DNA from: Sphagnum magellanicum
Lineage: Eukaryota; Streptophyta; Sphagnopsida; Sphagnales; Sphagnaceae
NCBI GenBank assembly: GCA_021904315.1
Contig: CM038912.1
Span: 1,488,001 to 1,552,000 of the forward strand
Direction of reading: 5' to 3'
Length of the DNA: 64,000 bases
The notes beneath the pieces are model-generated. The model made no database searches, was not told the DNA's origin, and was given only the letters and a program-made list of their open reading frames with translations. This document shows positions 35,742-48,443 of the stretch, piece after piece. Every line of letters begins with the position of its first letter. Position 1 is the stretch's first letter. Position numbers and translations under genes: made by a program.

Positions 35742-36561
35742 TGTCGCAACCCCACTTTGGGGCTAAGTGTGAGAATGCAACTCACATTCCCAAAAGTGGG
35801 AAAATGGAGTCCTTTGGAACTCCCAGAAATTTAGAAGACGATTTGAGGGGTCAAATCTCCTAGCCTTGGTGCGTTCTTTATATCAATGGAAAGGTCTTGA
35901 AGCGTAGATGCCCAAAATGGCCTCGCATGGGCCATTTGGACATCTGCAGCCCAAGTTATGGGCAAAAAAAGGGCCGGGAGTCAAACTGCCAGTTTGACTC
36001 CCGACCACTAAAAGTCAGGAATCGACCTCTTCCCGACGTCGCCTCAAGTAGTGCGACACAGTGTTGGAAAGCTCTCGACGAGAGCTACAACTTTGGTTTA
36101 GACCTCGTCCCGATCTGAATTCAGGGCGAGGAGCTATGATCGTCCAAAGTCCTGGGACTCCAACCCGGGACAGTTTCGGGACTCCAACTTGGGAGTCCCA
36201 GGAAAAAGAGCCATTTGGATGTAACCTCGACGGAGAGGTGCAGAGTATACTATATGGGGGAAGGTGGTGGCTTCCTCCGAGTCCGGGCCGTGGTGAGTCT
36301 TGTGTGTCAAAATGCCCGTGGCTTGTCCCAACATCCAAGGGTGTTCCCGAATGCCAACTAACCCTCTTGTGGTTAGTTTTGGATGCAGATTCAAGATTGA
36401 TAATCTAGTCCCTCTTCCTAGTCTAATCCCGGGACTTCTAGCACGCCCCTCTACCCCCTTTTAGTGTTGGAAGTCGGGAGCGCCCCTCAAGTTCCAACTT
36501 TTCGCAACCTTACATAGTTGGACCCCCAAGTGGGTTCAACAAGGGACTTGGGAGTGCATCA
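35742..36561 (+). mobile_element. 3' LTR of the nested chromovirus
   Basis: 820 bp, TGTCGCAACCCCACTTTG to GGGAGTGCATCA, homologous end to end with solo LTRs 1 and 2. It carries the palindrome at 35972-36006. The last bases (GCATCA for GCGTCA) differ by one transition from the others. Confidence 0.88.
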
Positions 36562-37150
36562 GAAAAGGACTAGGAAATAGAAAAGGCCTCAAGAAGAAGT
36601 AACCCAACCCCAAACCACTTAAAGTGTTGATGTAAAGTGTTGATGAGGGCATCAACCCATTTAAAGAAAGGGAGAACATTTAGAAAAAAAACCTAAAATA
36701 AAGTAAGGTTAAACATTCTCATGGGCTTGGTCAACACGGTTCTCACGGACATTAGAAGGAAAACCCTTTTTTTCCAACTACATTTCCAACTTCTTTTCAA
36801 CTATAATTTAATTTGTAGTTGAAAACAACAAACTTAATTAAAAGATTTTATTTGTAGTTAAAATCTATTAATTGCAATTAATAACCATGGTAGTTGACAA
36901 ATACAAGTTGAAAGCGACATTCTAGTTGAAAATGTAACCCATGTGTTAGTATCACATCAACTATTATAGTTGAAAATTGCTTTCAACTTGAACAATAGGG
37001 TGGATGAACTTCATCTACTAACATTTCATGATGTCATCAATTTTGTATTTCAATATCCAATATTAAAATGAAAATTGGATTTATATGAATCATCCAATTT
37101 AATGAGGGAGGATATTTTGACACATGGATTAAGGAGATAGTGACATGTGG

Positions 37151-39164
37151 TAGTGATCGATTATTTTAATATTAAATAATTTTTATAAATGGCATTAATC
37201 TAGATCATCAATCTTGCATCCAATAAGATTGACACATGGACATACATTTTATATCTAATTAAACCTAGGTACCTACCTACCTACTTACTTAATTAGGCTT
37301 AGGTACCTATGTAGGTAGGTAGGTTACATATCTACCTACATACCTACTTAAGTTTGGCTAAGTAAGTAGCTAAGTAGGCATAGGTAGTTAAAAACCTACC
37401 CATCAAAACCTATTTACTAGATAAGCTAGTTTAAAATATTCCTATTTTATTTTTGGTTTGGTTTTTAGGGTTGAACCTTTTTTAATTGGTTCATACCAAC
37501 TATACCATTGTTTTTTAAAATTAATTTGTGCATGTCTACTTATATATTTTGCAAAGTTGTAACATATGACAAAGATATGGGATAAACATTTTAGTTGCAT
37601 GCATGTTAGTTGTAACTTAATTGCAAGATAGTTGCAACTACTTGAATAAACATGTTGATAACTTAAGGACAAACTTATAGATCTTTATACACTACTTTAT
37701 TGCCTATGGAGCTCAAAAACATTTTGTAGCCCTTTCACCTAGTGCATCGAAAGCAATAAAGTTTTTTCAAATTGATGAAAGAATGTGCAAGTTATGCCCT
37801 TTGGAAGTGAAGGGGGTCATGGGCGTGTGGGTTGGCACATATGAACAATTTGCGTTTTGGAGCTTAAGATTTTTGGACATTACTTTATTGGCTTTGCATT
37901 TCAAAAAGCTTTAGGTGGTGTTTTCACAACTTTTTGAATTGTTCAAAACAAGCAAAAAATGAAGAAGATATGATATTTGAAAATAAGGTAATCAAAATGT
38001 TTTTTTTCTCCTTGAACAAGCTCATCCTCTTCTTCATTCTTTGTTGTTGCTTCTTTGGTTTTGAAGTTCCAAGAAGTATTGTAAATCTTCATTTGGCTCA
38101 CTAATGGTCATGAAATTTTTTCCAAGAAAACAAAAAACTTCAAAGATATAATAGGTGTTTGGTGATAGGTATGTTTACTACTTATTAGTTATGTTATACT
38201 AACCTAATCCACCTATTAGCTATACTTAATATTAAAAAGAAAAAATATGACAAATAAAAAATATTAAAAAATATTTATCAAAATAATAATAACTACTAAT
38301 ATTGGTATTGATATAAATTAATATTTAATATTTAAAAATTCATTATATTTTTCTTCCTATATATTAATTATAATTATATTAATTAATAATTTCAAATAAT
38401 ATTATAAATATTGATAATAACTTATGATTTATACATAATAGTAATATAGATTTATGTTATATTAATTTAAGCAAGATATAATAACATATACATATATATA
38501 TAATAAAGTGTATTAATCTAAGCTAGGTATGTTATCTATCCTAGGTTATTATAGTCTTTTGAGGGTTTTGAAATATTGTACAATACCTTTTCAAATTTGG
38601 CACTTGGGTGCCAAATAATTTTTTTCCCCAAAATCTTTTGGTAAGGTGGGTGTGATGTTTTTAAAATCTCCAACTTTGAATGAGTTGTAAACTACATTTT
38701 AAAAATAATTACCCCATTGCAAAATTGAGAATTAACAATAATAAAGTCAGGAAATGCCCAAACTTACAAATATACCTTGCATTTCATCCATCCACCAATG
38801 TAAATTGTCATTTAACCAAAAATCAAATTATTAGAATAGTTGAAGGCTTGACTTGTGATGATGCAACATCACCCAAGGGTAGAATGACGTTTGATGACAT
38901 CACAAAATTAGTTAACCTTTCAACTAAAAATCAATTAGGAAAGTTGTCAATGTAAACCACTTGTAGAAAGCGGTCACCTAATTGAATACCATCTTCAACT
39001 ACTAACCAATTCTTTTGGTAGCTCAACTTATTTAATTTTTTGATTTAAAAATTTAAAAGTTTGTAGTTGGAATGTAGTTGGAAACAACATCTAGTCCAAA
39101 GTTCTTGGCTAGATTTGACTCCTAGCCATTTTCTATTACAAAGGTGTGTAAAAATAGGTGGAGG
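37151..39164. other. AT-rich stretch with TACCTACC words
   Basis: 37260-37400 is made of ACCTACCTACCT and TAGGTAGG words, 37570-37640 has GTTGCAAC words, 38200-38520 is AT-rich. An open frame at 38680-38955 (91 codons) has no recognised relatives and no supporting signal. Confidence 0.45.
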
Positions 39165-39475
39165 GTTAACGAAGGGCTTAGGGTCTCTTCGAAACAAGTT
39201 TAGGTGTTAAACTTGTAGTTGGGCTACCAAATGGAATGGGGGGACTTTTGATGATGAAGTCTTGAACCATTTGGGAAGTTTGCATCTAGGTTTAGTCCTT
39301 CCCGCCTCAAGCAAAAGGAAAAAAATTGTGTTAGAAAGTTAGTTTAAAATTAGGGTCTTGGATGGGGTAATCACTAACACATGTCGTTTGGTTAGTGTGT
39401 AGGTGAGTTGGAATCAGTTTAAGATGTTGAGGAGTGCGGGGACGCACTGAAGGGCATCCAAAGGCAAAAGGGGGA
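39165..39475 (+). repeat. Second copy of the U5-like segment
   Basis: Direct repeat of 26047-26343 (see there). It ends GAGTGCGGGGACGCACTGAAG, where copy B has GAGTGCAGGGACGCTCTAAG. It could be the 3' LTR end of copy B or a fragment of another element. No primer binding site follows it. Confidence 0.45.
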
Positions 39476-39989
39476 AAGGTTTTACAAGTTTAAATTAAGA
39501 TAATTGTTTATTATTTTGGACATAAGTTTTATAAATGTATCATAAATTAAATAAATTAGATCCATAAATTTTTGAGTATTCATTTGAAAATGTAATTACA
39601 AATGTTGTTTCACATATAAGTTTGTATAAAATTTATCATTTGTATTTGTATATCGTGCTTAAATGTGGTGTGTAATGATCATTGAACCCTCATCCTTTCA
39701 TTTTTAGGTCCAAGTACATGTGCATGGCTCATTACTTGTCTAGTCTTCCCCGTGTTCCATTTATCTTTGGTTGTGTTTTCCATCCCTTTTGATTTGGTCT
39801 TGAATTCCCCCATCCCAACCTTTTTCATCATGTGTGAGTTCAACCCATTGATCAAATGGGAATCACCTTCTAATATGCACCCATGGTAATAAATAAATGG
39901 TCATGAATAACAATGTAACAAAAAACCCTAAAACTCACAATGCCCTTAATACATGAACATGCAATAGCCACATGCCTAACTAAGACCTA

Positions 39990-40980
39990 CATTCTACATA
40001 GAACCCATGTAAGGTGAAAGTATGATAGAGTGGACCCATTAGGAACCACCTCAAAAGACAATCAAGTAACAAAAATTGGCCAAATAATATTCTTAGGCCT
40101 TTTTCTTGAAATGTTTTCATAATTATAAATTATTACTTTCTCATGTTTATTTATTGCATGCAAAAGTATATGGCTTGAAGTTTCAATTACAATAAAAAGG
40201 TGGAAATCATCACAAATTTGTATTCCTTATTGACCTGACCCTTTCAAGAATCAAATTCTTAAACTTTGGAAACTCATAATGAAATGTTTTCATAATTATA
40301 AATTATTACTTTTTCATGTTTATTTATTGCACGCCAAAGTATATGGCTTGAAGTTTCAATTACAATAAAAAGGAAATCATCACAAATTTGTATTCCTTAT
40401 TGACGTGACCCCTTCAAGAATCAAATTCTTAAACTTTGGAAACTCATAATGAAATGTTTTCATAATTATAAATTATTACTTTTTCATGTTTATTTATTGC
40501 ACGCCAAAGTATATGGCTTGAAGTTTCAATTACAATAAAAAGGAAATCATCACAAATTTGTATTCCTTATTGACGTGACCCCTTCAAGAATCAAATTCTT
40601 AAACTTTGGAAATTCATAACTAAATTATATCTAGTCAATTAATCATCCAATAAAACTATCAAATAGAATACCATCTAAAGTATTTTAAAAAATTACATCC
40701 ACAAAAAAACCCCCCAAACCTTGTTTGAAAAATGTTTCTAACCAAAAAGTTTAAGGAAAATAATCATAATGACATTCCTGAAACTTTGTGTGAATGTAAT
40801 GAATAGGAACATCAAAATTCAGAATATTTTTTACATTGTTAAAGTTTTAAAATCTATACAACCTAGTTCATGTATTCAACAATTTTTTTACTAAATTTTT
40901 TTATTTATGTGTTTCCTATATTTTAAAAAAGTTTGATGGATTTTGAAAAATGAAGGTGTGACATTCCTTGTGGTACCACC
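39990..40980 (+). repeat. Dispersed repeat containing the tandem units
   Basis: The flanks of the tandem array match the reverse complement of 55930-56440: AGGAACCACCTCAA on the left side, and on the right side TTTTTGGTTAGAAAC, CAGGAATGTCATTATGA and TTTGATGTTCCTATTCATT read on the minus strand. So a roughly 1 kb repeat exists here with three central units and there with one. Confidence 0.65.
40108..40620. repeat. Tandem triplication, 170-173 bp unit
   Basis: Units start with GAAATGTTTTCATAATTATA at 40108, 40281 and 40451. Units two and three are nearly identical and have a 170 bp step; the first is slightly diverged and 173 bp long. A single diverged unit of the same family is found in reverse orientation near 56180-56340. 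Confidence 0.85.
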
Positions 40981-43900
40981 CAATCATACTTTCACCCTAC
41001 ATGCAATTGAATAGTGGTCAATGCAAATTTAACCACTAGAAAAAAAATCCACCCCATGCAATGGACAAAACTACCAATTGGTGTGTTGGTGGGTGTTAAT
41101 TCATGTTGGCCATCAAAAACCACCTCTCAATAGTACTGTGGACTTGAAATTTACAACCAATATTAATGCATGTGTTAATAAACAGAATATATATTTCTAA
41201 AAATATATGTACATAAGAACCTCATTATTTCCTATGCATGTATGTTCAAACTAAATGCAATGCATAAATTCAAATTCAAAAGTTAATAAGAGAAATTCTC
41301 ATGCATGTATTACAAATGAATAAAAATGACAATATATTCAAACTCACCTCCTTATATAGGCTAGGTGGTTCTTATTAGTAATTCAAATAGTTACCTTACA
41401 TTAAACGGGAATTAATTCAAATATGGACCACTAACTAAAATTTTAAAAATTAATGAATTACTTAACACTTACAAAAATCAAATTTGTACTTAATACATGG
41501 TTAACATTAATCCAAAATATGTAACATTAACTATAATTAACAAGGTAACTAATAACTAATAAATTAACACTTACATAGATTATGATTTAACATTTACAAA
41601 GGTCAAATCTATACTTAATGCATGGTTAACAACATGACTTTCTATTTTTTATTAGATTACTTTATTTAGACAAAAAAATTGGCCACTATACAATGTACTA
41701 TACAACGTATTTTCATGATGGTTATAACACTACTTTGTAACAAGCCACCTTGAGGATTGTGTGACTTGCCATCCACTTGAAATCCATTATGTTTCGTATA
41801 TGTATTAAATAACTAATATCGAAGGACCATATACTAATGATAACGGGGCACCCACTTGTGGTGTCATTGCATAGTGGTATACGATAACATCATTACTTGG
41901 TGTCCCATTAATGATGATAATCAACCCTTATACACTAATTATTTAAAAAATTGGTTTTTGGATAACATAATTTGATAGGTAATGAACTTTTGATAGATAC
42001 ATATTTGGTAGGAAACACCAAATTGCAATAATGATGTAATAAATTTTTCAATGTAAATAATACCTCATTAGAAAGGTTGAATTGCAACAATATTTATTAT
42101 TGAATGTTAGGGATTGCTAGAAAGTAAAAGAAAGAAAACATGAAAATACAACTTTTAACCCATGCTATCTTTGAATTAATGAGAGAGCAATATGTTAAAC
42201 AAAGTTGTCAAAAAGTTATCGAGTTTCCACATTGGTAACCTATCCTATAAACACTCCCACTTTCATTGCACACTACCTAGGTAAACTACCTATGTAATTC
42301 GATAAGTTTCATAGGTAAATAAATAGGTAATGTGAATGATTATTACGCATGTAGGTAAGGCATTTGGTGATTTTTGGGTATGTAGATACGTGTGCATTGA
42401 ACTTATGAAATAGTTAACCACTAGGGTTAATTATGGGGATGCAAATCACTATGAGAAAAAGGGGCTTGCAACAACTGGCCTTGCAATTCAGTTTTTGAGT
42501 TGCAATTATCACTTGCAACTCATTGTATTTATACGTTGTGAGTGCTAATGGACAAATTGCATGAGTTACAAAGTTGCAACTCACTATATATATAGTGTAA
42601 CTCATTGTAACTTTATCAAAACAATTCATTTTCAACTACTATGCAACTTCATAATAACTAAACCCATGATGTTATGCTCATGTCATTAATTGTCATTAAT
42701 TTATTAAAATATGACATGCGGCATTATGAAGATTTTTGGACATAAACATTGTTTTCTTCGAAATATTCATCTCCATCATCCATTATGATTGTTAATGATG
42801 GTTCAAGATTGTAACACATGGCATGATCAAAAATTGGGTCATGGCATATTAATTGTAAAAATAAATATCTAGCTAGATAGGTCATACATAACCATAGGTA
42901 GGTAGGTTGGTAGGTTTTAAAACCTACATACCTACATATTTACCTACCTACATGTAAGTAGGTAGAAAAGTAGGTAAGTAGGCAAGAAAACTCAAGACTA
43001 AGTGAATTAAAAAATAACCAACAATTTTTATTTTTTTTGTATTTTGTGTTTTGCCTTTAAAGTTAAACTTTTTTGAGTTCATCCCAAAATGGCATATGTA
43101 TTTGAATGTGAAAACATAAGAAAAGAAGCTTTCTTTATATAGTTTCCAACATAAGATTCAAAAACAAAGCATACGGGTTTAATCTTTCAGTTCTTCCTTA
43201 GTTGCAAATTGAGCTACAATTGAAGTTGCAACTATAGAAAGATTTTCTCACATGCTTTGTGCTTGTTTTTCATTATGTAAGTTATACAATTAAATTAATG
43301 ATTATATGACAATTAAATATGTAAATAAATTATTTAATACTGAGTTATTTGAAATAGTGATTTGAATTAATTATTTTTCCAAATATTTAATTAGCAAAAT
43401 AATTGATAATTTTATGAAAAATAATGATCTAAAACATAAAATTTTGAATTAAATACATGATAATTAACTAATTGGATTAATTATTTGAATTCATTACTTG
43501 GTGAGTTAGCTATTTACACTAATTAGTTTAATTCAAATAATTAGTTAGTTCATGAATTAAGATAATTAGTATCAAATAATTAATTATTTGAGTTCAAATA
43601 ATTTATTATCACATGATTAATTATCAAAATCATATAATTAATCACTTATCATTTGAAGTTTTGAAAAATATATTAGTTATCTTAATTAATTAATGAACTA
43701 ATTATATGCATCAAACTTATTTATAAGCCATAATAATTAATTATCAATTTCATTCATTAGTTCATAATAATTAAGTAAATTACATAATAATTAATAATTA
43801 ATATGTAATGAATTATTGAAAAATAACTCAATACCAAATATTCAATATTAAATATGACTTTTGGTAAAAACATGAAAATATAAATAAATATATATTGTAC

Positions 43901-45400
43901 AATGAATTGAATTTTTAATATAATATACACATTGCTCTTAGTTTCTCTTCTAATTAATTATATGTATCCAATTAATTAATGAATTAATTAACTTAGATAA
44001 TTAGTGATTTGTTAATTATTGATGAATCAATAATTATCTTAAATAATCAATATAATTTATTATGAAATATCTTCAGTTTGGATAAATAAATAATTAATTA
44101 ATATAGAATTAATAATAGTTTGTTAATTAATGTAAAATTAATTATATGAATAAAATTTATTTATTCATATTAATAGTCAAATTATTGAAACAATAATTAT
44201 TTACAAAACATTACATATGAATATGTATCTTTATTAAGTTACAAACAATTGTATTATAATCATAACATAATTGAACAATAGTACTTTAATAGTGGTGGAA
44301 ATGTGGACATGTGGTATCATCACATATACATACATTGTACATTAGTTGTAACATACTTGTTGTTTTAATGACACATTTATAACAATTCTAAAGTAATTGC
44401 CTCATGCAACTACAATTCAACTCCTGAAAAAGTTAAACATGGTTGACTACTTATGTATATAAGATGTGCATAAATTACCATATAGAATACCCATTTTCAA
44501 TTCATTTGCAACTATAATACAACTAAGTGATTTTTTGACATGGCAATTTATTTATTAATACATTGTACTTCTAGGGGGATAATTGCATAATAGTTGTGAT
44601 ACCAAGGGATAGTTACACAATAGTTATATATGAATTGTTTTTTGAGTTTTAGTTGCAAGGTAGTGTGGTTTTGATGGACACAATTTTTCATAATGAAATA
44701 CAATGGAAAAATGTTTTTGACATTGACATACCATCCATCCTACATGGTGCACAAGTGAGTGTTCATTCATTTTGGCCCTTCCTAGGCATGTCCTTACCTT
44801 CCCCTACCTTTTTGGAATGTAATATGCTTTAATGGTAGGTTTGAAAAGGGGTATTGTTGTGCATTTTGCTCAGTTTGTGAATCATGCAAAAAGGTGTTAA
44901 ATATTCCATAATGAATTATGTTCAAGTGTGAATGCAACACCTTGTGCAAGGCCATGTGGTTTTATTCTAAGTTTGATTAACATGGCTTAATTATAAAGAA
45001 AATATAACATAGCCTTGCTTTTACTTTCTACCCAAGAATAAATTAATGGCAGATATTTTCATTTTTTTTTGAGAGGTCGTGGGTTTGAAATTGGTGTGGG
45101 ATACACGAGGGGGAAATCCTACCTAACAAAACAAGGAAAACCACATAGGGTGCAAAAAGACAAGCATGAACAAAACTCATTAAAGGTGTATTTACCATCT
45201 TCCTATGGAATCAACAACCTTTGCATAGGGCAATCCTAAGCTTACCCTTAGATGGCCATGTCCTTGTACTTGCAATTGGTTTTGGCGTCTTTATTGTTTT
45301 AATAAAATTTAATGTGATGTAGATAATCATTTGCTTACACCAATTTTGGTTTTGCAGATTCCAATTGCAATGTGAATAAAAAATGAGGGAACATTAGTCA
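40981..45400. other. AT-rich repeats, no gene seen
   Basis: 42450-42660 and 44340-44650 are rich in TTGCAACT words; 42885-42985 is TAGG/TACC low complexity; 43270-44230 is made of TTAATTAATT-like words. No reading frame of interest. Confidence 0.5.
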
Positions 45401-45429
45401 CACTTTGGAAGGGGCCTTGGTTGAACATG

Positions 45430-46860
45430 TTACTATGTGATGGAACAATACCTTTCCTTACTAGACATGACATACAAGGTGATCATGTATGTGAAGGATG
45501 AAGGTGCCAATTTGAGTACCTTCACAACAACCTTGACCATTATTGTTTTTTGTACTCCATTTTCTATGCCACAACCTTGTTACAGTTTGTTACAAGCATG
45601 CCATGTCTAAATGCTATTAGTATGTTACTAATGACACCAAGGTATGTGTTGGGATGTGGGAGGTTTCTATTAAGGATGCTTAGTCTTTTCTCTAGAAGAT
45701 TACTTGGATTAAAAAAAGTGGCAAGGGTAGATAGGAGTGGGCTAAGGCTTGCAAAAATTCCAAACATTCCCTTCAAAAATTGAAAACTCATGTTAAGATT
45801 AAATTCGCCTCCAAGGTGATTCTATTCAAAGAGACCTTTGAGTTCAATGACACCATAAACCTTTGTTGTTCAAGGCAAACCATTGCCTTGTAGAGTAAAA
45901 TTCCTATTCCAAAGACATGGGCTATGGTTGACAAAATGTTAAAAATTCAAACTCCAATTGTTAGCCAATATGTTTGAATCAATTTCATGGGCATTGGTTG
46001 CTGCCTAATGCCATTTTTGTTGCCATGTGCAACATTAATTTTGTTGTAATAGATGTGATGCAAGTCATATGTGGGCCAACAATTACATGGTTTTGTTTAA
46101 AGTTTTAATTTTTTCATCCAAATAAAAAAATAAAAATTTAATTGTTTGATTTTATTTATTGAATTGTAGGTTGGAAACTTTGATTCAAAGTTATTACACC
46201 TTGGGCATCACATGTGAGTTGAGGTGATTGTTGTCTTGAAGCCATTTCTGGCATTTGCATCATTTGTTTCAACCTTGCACCACTCATAACATGTTGGTTC
46301 TTATGCTTGACCTTCATTTAAAAAGTTTGTAACTCATTTGAGATTATGTTGACCTTGAATTGGCCATGCAAGTTGCTATAGACTATGATTGTGAAATTTT
46401 CTTGCCATTACTTTTGATTATTTATAATATTTTGGCCACAACTTTTCTCATTGTTAACTTAGTTACATCTACTATGTTTGAGCTAGGTGTATTTGAAAAC
46501 TTGACTTTTCCTAAAGAGTCTGCCTTGGGGCTTCTCAAAGCTGAATTTTCACTTTTAAAGAAAATTGTAGTGCCTATAGATGCCTTTAGTCCTCTCATTT
46601 GGTGGGCAAAACATCAACAACAATTTCCAAACATTGGATATCTTGCACGTCAAGTGATGGGGATTGTCGGGTCACAAATGAGATTGAAATAATCTTTAGT
46701 ATGGTAGGTGTTATCATTGGTTGGAAATGCTGCCGACTTGAAATTAACAATCTAGAGCATTGTTGTGGTTGTTGTGGGTTGTCTTCCAATTTGAGATTTA
46801 GACCCATTAGTTATAACCATAAAAAATTGGCTTGATGATCCCAAATTTGGGTGCACAAAT
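45430..46860 (+). pseudogene. hAT-type transposase, degenerate
   Basis: A chain of short frames matches plant hAT transposases in order: VIMYVKDEGANLSTF (about 45480), then VKIKFASKVILFKETFEFND near 45795-45855, a QTPIVSQYV stretch near 45950, and the C-terminal dimerisation domain SPLIWWAKHQQQFPNIGYLA (about 46590) with RQVMGIVGSQ, then after a frameshift EIEIIFSMVGVI and CCRLEINNLEH, matching ETERVFSLAGVL and RRCRLGIENLD. Stops and frameshifts rule out activity. The N-terminal BED zinc finger was not found. This enzyme family moves DNA by cut-and-paste with 8 bp target duplications. Confidence 0.82.
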
Positions 46861-48440
46861 CCCTAGCCTAAATCAATTGAAAGATACATTGACATTGAAA
46901 TTAACATGGTTTCAGGTTATGAAGAATTCATATCTAATTTCAATTTGTTTGAAGAACGATTAACTTTCTATAGTGTTGAAAGGTGTAAAATATGAGGAAT
47001 GAAGAGGTACCCATGAACATCCATGTTTTAGTTTCCACTATTGTTTTAATTTGTTGACTGTAGGTACATTAACTTTAAATGTTATGTGTGTTTCTTTAAG
47101 TTTGTTGTTGTAGGTACTTTAATCTTTAAGGCTAGAGTGGCTCAATGATGAACAAAGGAAAATTATGAAATTCCATGAAACTTTTTTAGAGCTTTGCAAT
47201 AGGTTAGAAGGTAGATGTGTCCAATGGCATTTGGATTGCTTGCTCGAAGTACATGTGGCTATTGTTTCTCTTTGTGTCAATGTTTACATGAGTCACTATT
47301 TTTCTATTTTTCAGTTTTTGTTCCCATTTGTTAATTGTTGTCCAATTAAAGGATGTGAATGCGATTGTTGTGGAATGTTTTGTGTTTTCAACTTTTATTT
47401 TTAACATTGGGGTTTCTAATTTGTAGATAATAGGGGATTTGACATATGTCATATTGGATGTTATTTTGGTATGTATATAATTAATTTTTTAAGTATTGGA
47501 AACACAAAGGTTATTGTCAACGGGTAGAAATTTCTAGATTAAATAGTTCCATAGGTCTCTTCCTAACTATTAATTACTAGTGGTAGACTTACCATCCTTT
47601 ACCCTTTGGAGGAGGGGTAATGATTGGGGGCCGCAATTTCACCTGTTAATAGTTGTTAAAATTGATGGTGAGAGTGGCCAGTTGTGTCTTAGTTTTAAAT
47701 CAAGACTAGATTGTAGGTTTTGTGAAATAGAATGCAAACTTGTTGTTGGTCAAAGTTGCTTGATTCAAATGGTATTTTAAGCTATTGATGCCTAGGGGGG
47801 ACACTAATAAAAAAATTAGAAAATATGTGAGTAAAAATATAAGGTGCAATATATTGGTTGTTGGGTAAAAATTATAAGTTTAAAAATAGGGTACATTTTA
47901 TTCAGATAATCAATTTAATTATAATATGAAGTCTGTAATAATATGAAATAATAGATTATAATTAATATAAGATGGCTTTGATATGTATATATTAAATAAT
48001 TAAATAATAATAGGGTGATAAAAATAGGTTGGACAATTATCTAATACCCTTCTAATGACGGTCGTTTGATGCATGTAGATGCCAAACTTACTCATTGTGT
48101 CCCTCCCAGCTATTGATGCAATTGTGTTCATCAATTGAATGCAACATCATCGATTTGCATGAGCTTGAATGTCATTGCTTTCTCCTATGTATGGTGTTTA
48201 AAAGTTTGAGAGGGCACTCTATGTTTGCCACCCAATCTCTTGTCAACTTGCTAAGATTGCAACTAAAGGCAACCAATTCTTGTGGCATCCACAATTTTGG
48301 AATGTTATGCTATAATCTTTGCTAGTTAGTAGTAGGATTACATTAGAAAACATGCAGTTTCAGTTGTGTGTGATAGTTTCTCAGGCACATTTGTAATCTC
48401 TAGATCAATCCACTTGGTTTTTTTGTTTGAAAATGTTACC
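46861..48440. other. Stretch between hAT transposase relic and hAT-like end
   Basis: Contains short open pieces (near 47165, 47580, 48095) that may be further relics of the hAT element. None could be assigned. Confidence 0.3.
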
Positions 48441-48443
48441 CAT

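Larger units (their letters stand above)
34600..36561 (+). mobile_element. Truncated chromovirus (3' end with LTR) nested in gypsy copy B
   Basis: Holds an integrase C-terminus plus chromodomain (34624-34953), a 3' untranslated part, a polypurine tract and a full LTR of the solo-LTR family. The right target copy GAAAA (36562-36566) matches the uninterrupted site in copy A (GTGAAAAGG, near 5617). The left LTR, gag and most of pol are gone together with the neighbouring part of copy B, showing one large deletion after insertion. Confidence 0.8.
26047..37150 (+). mobile_element. Decayed Ty3/gypsy retrotransposon, copy B, with nested insertions
   Basis: Carries, in order, PBS, gag, a degenerate zinc knuckle, protease, reverse transcriptase, RNase H, integrase, the start of the TIR-bounded insert also present in copy A, and the tail shared with copy A up to about 37150. 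Gag is interrupted by two solo LTRs (27255-28109 and 28257-29077), and the 3' part by a truncated chromovirus (34600-36561). All frames contain stops. If the U5-like copy at 39165-39475 is its 3' LTR end, the element extends to there. Confidence 0.85.

Noticed and set aside
38680-38955. 91-codon frame as a gene
   Set aside because: No recognised motif, no splice or promoter support, AT-rich repeat surroundings.
40108-40620. CRISPR-like array
   Set aside because: Units are whole 170 bp tandem copies without variable spacers, in a plant nuclear context.
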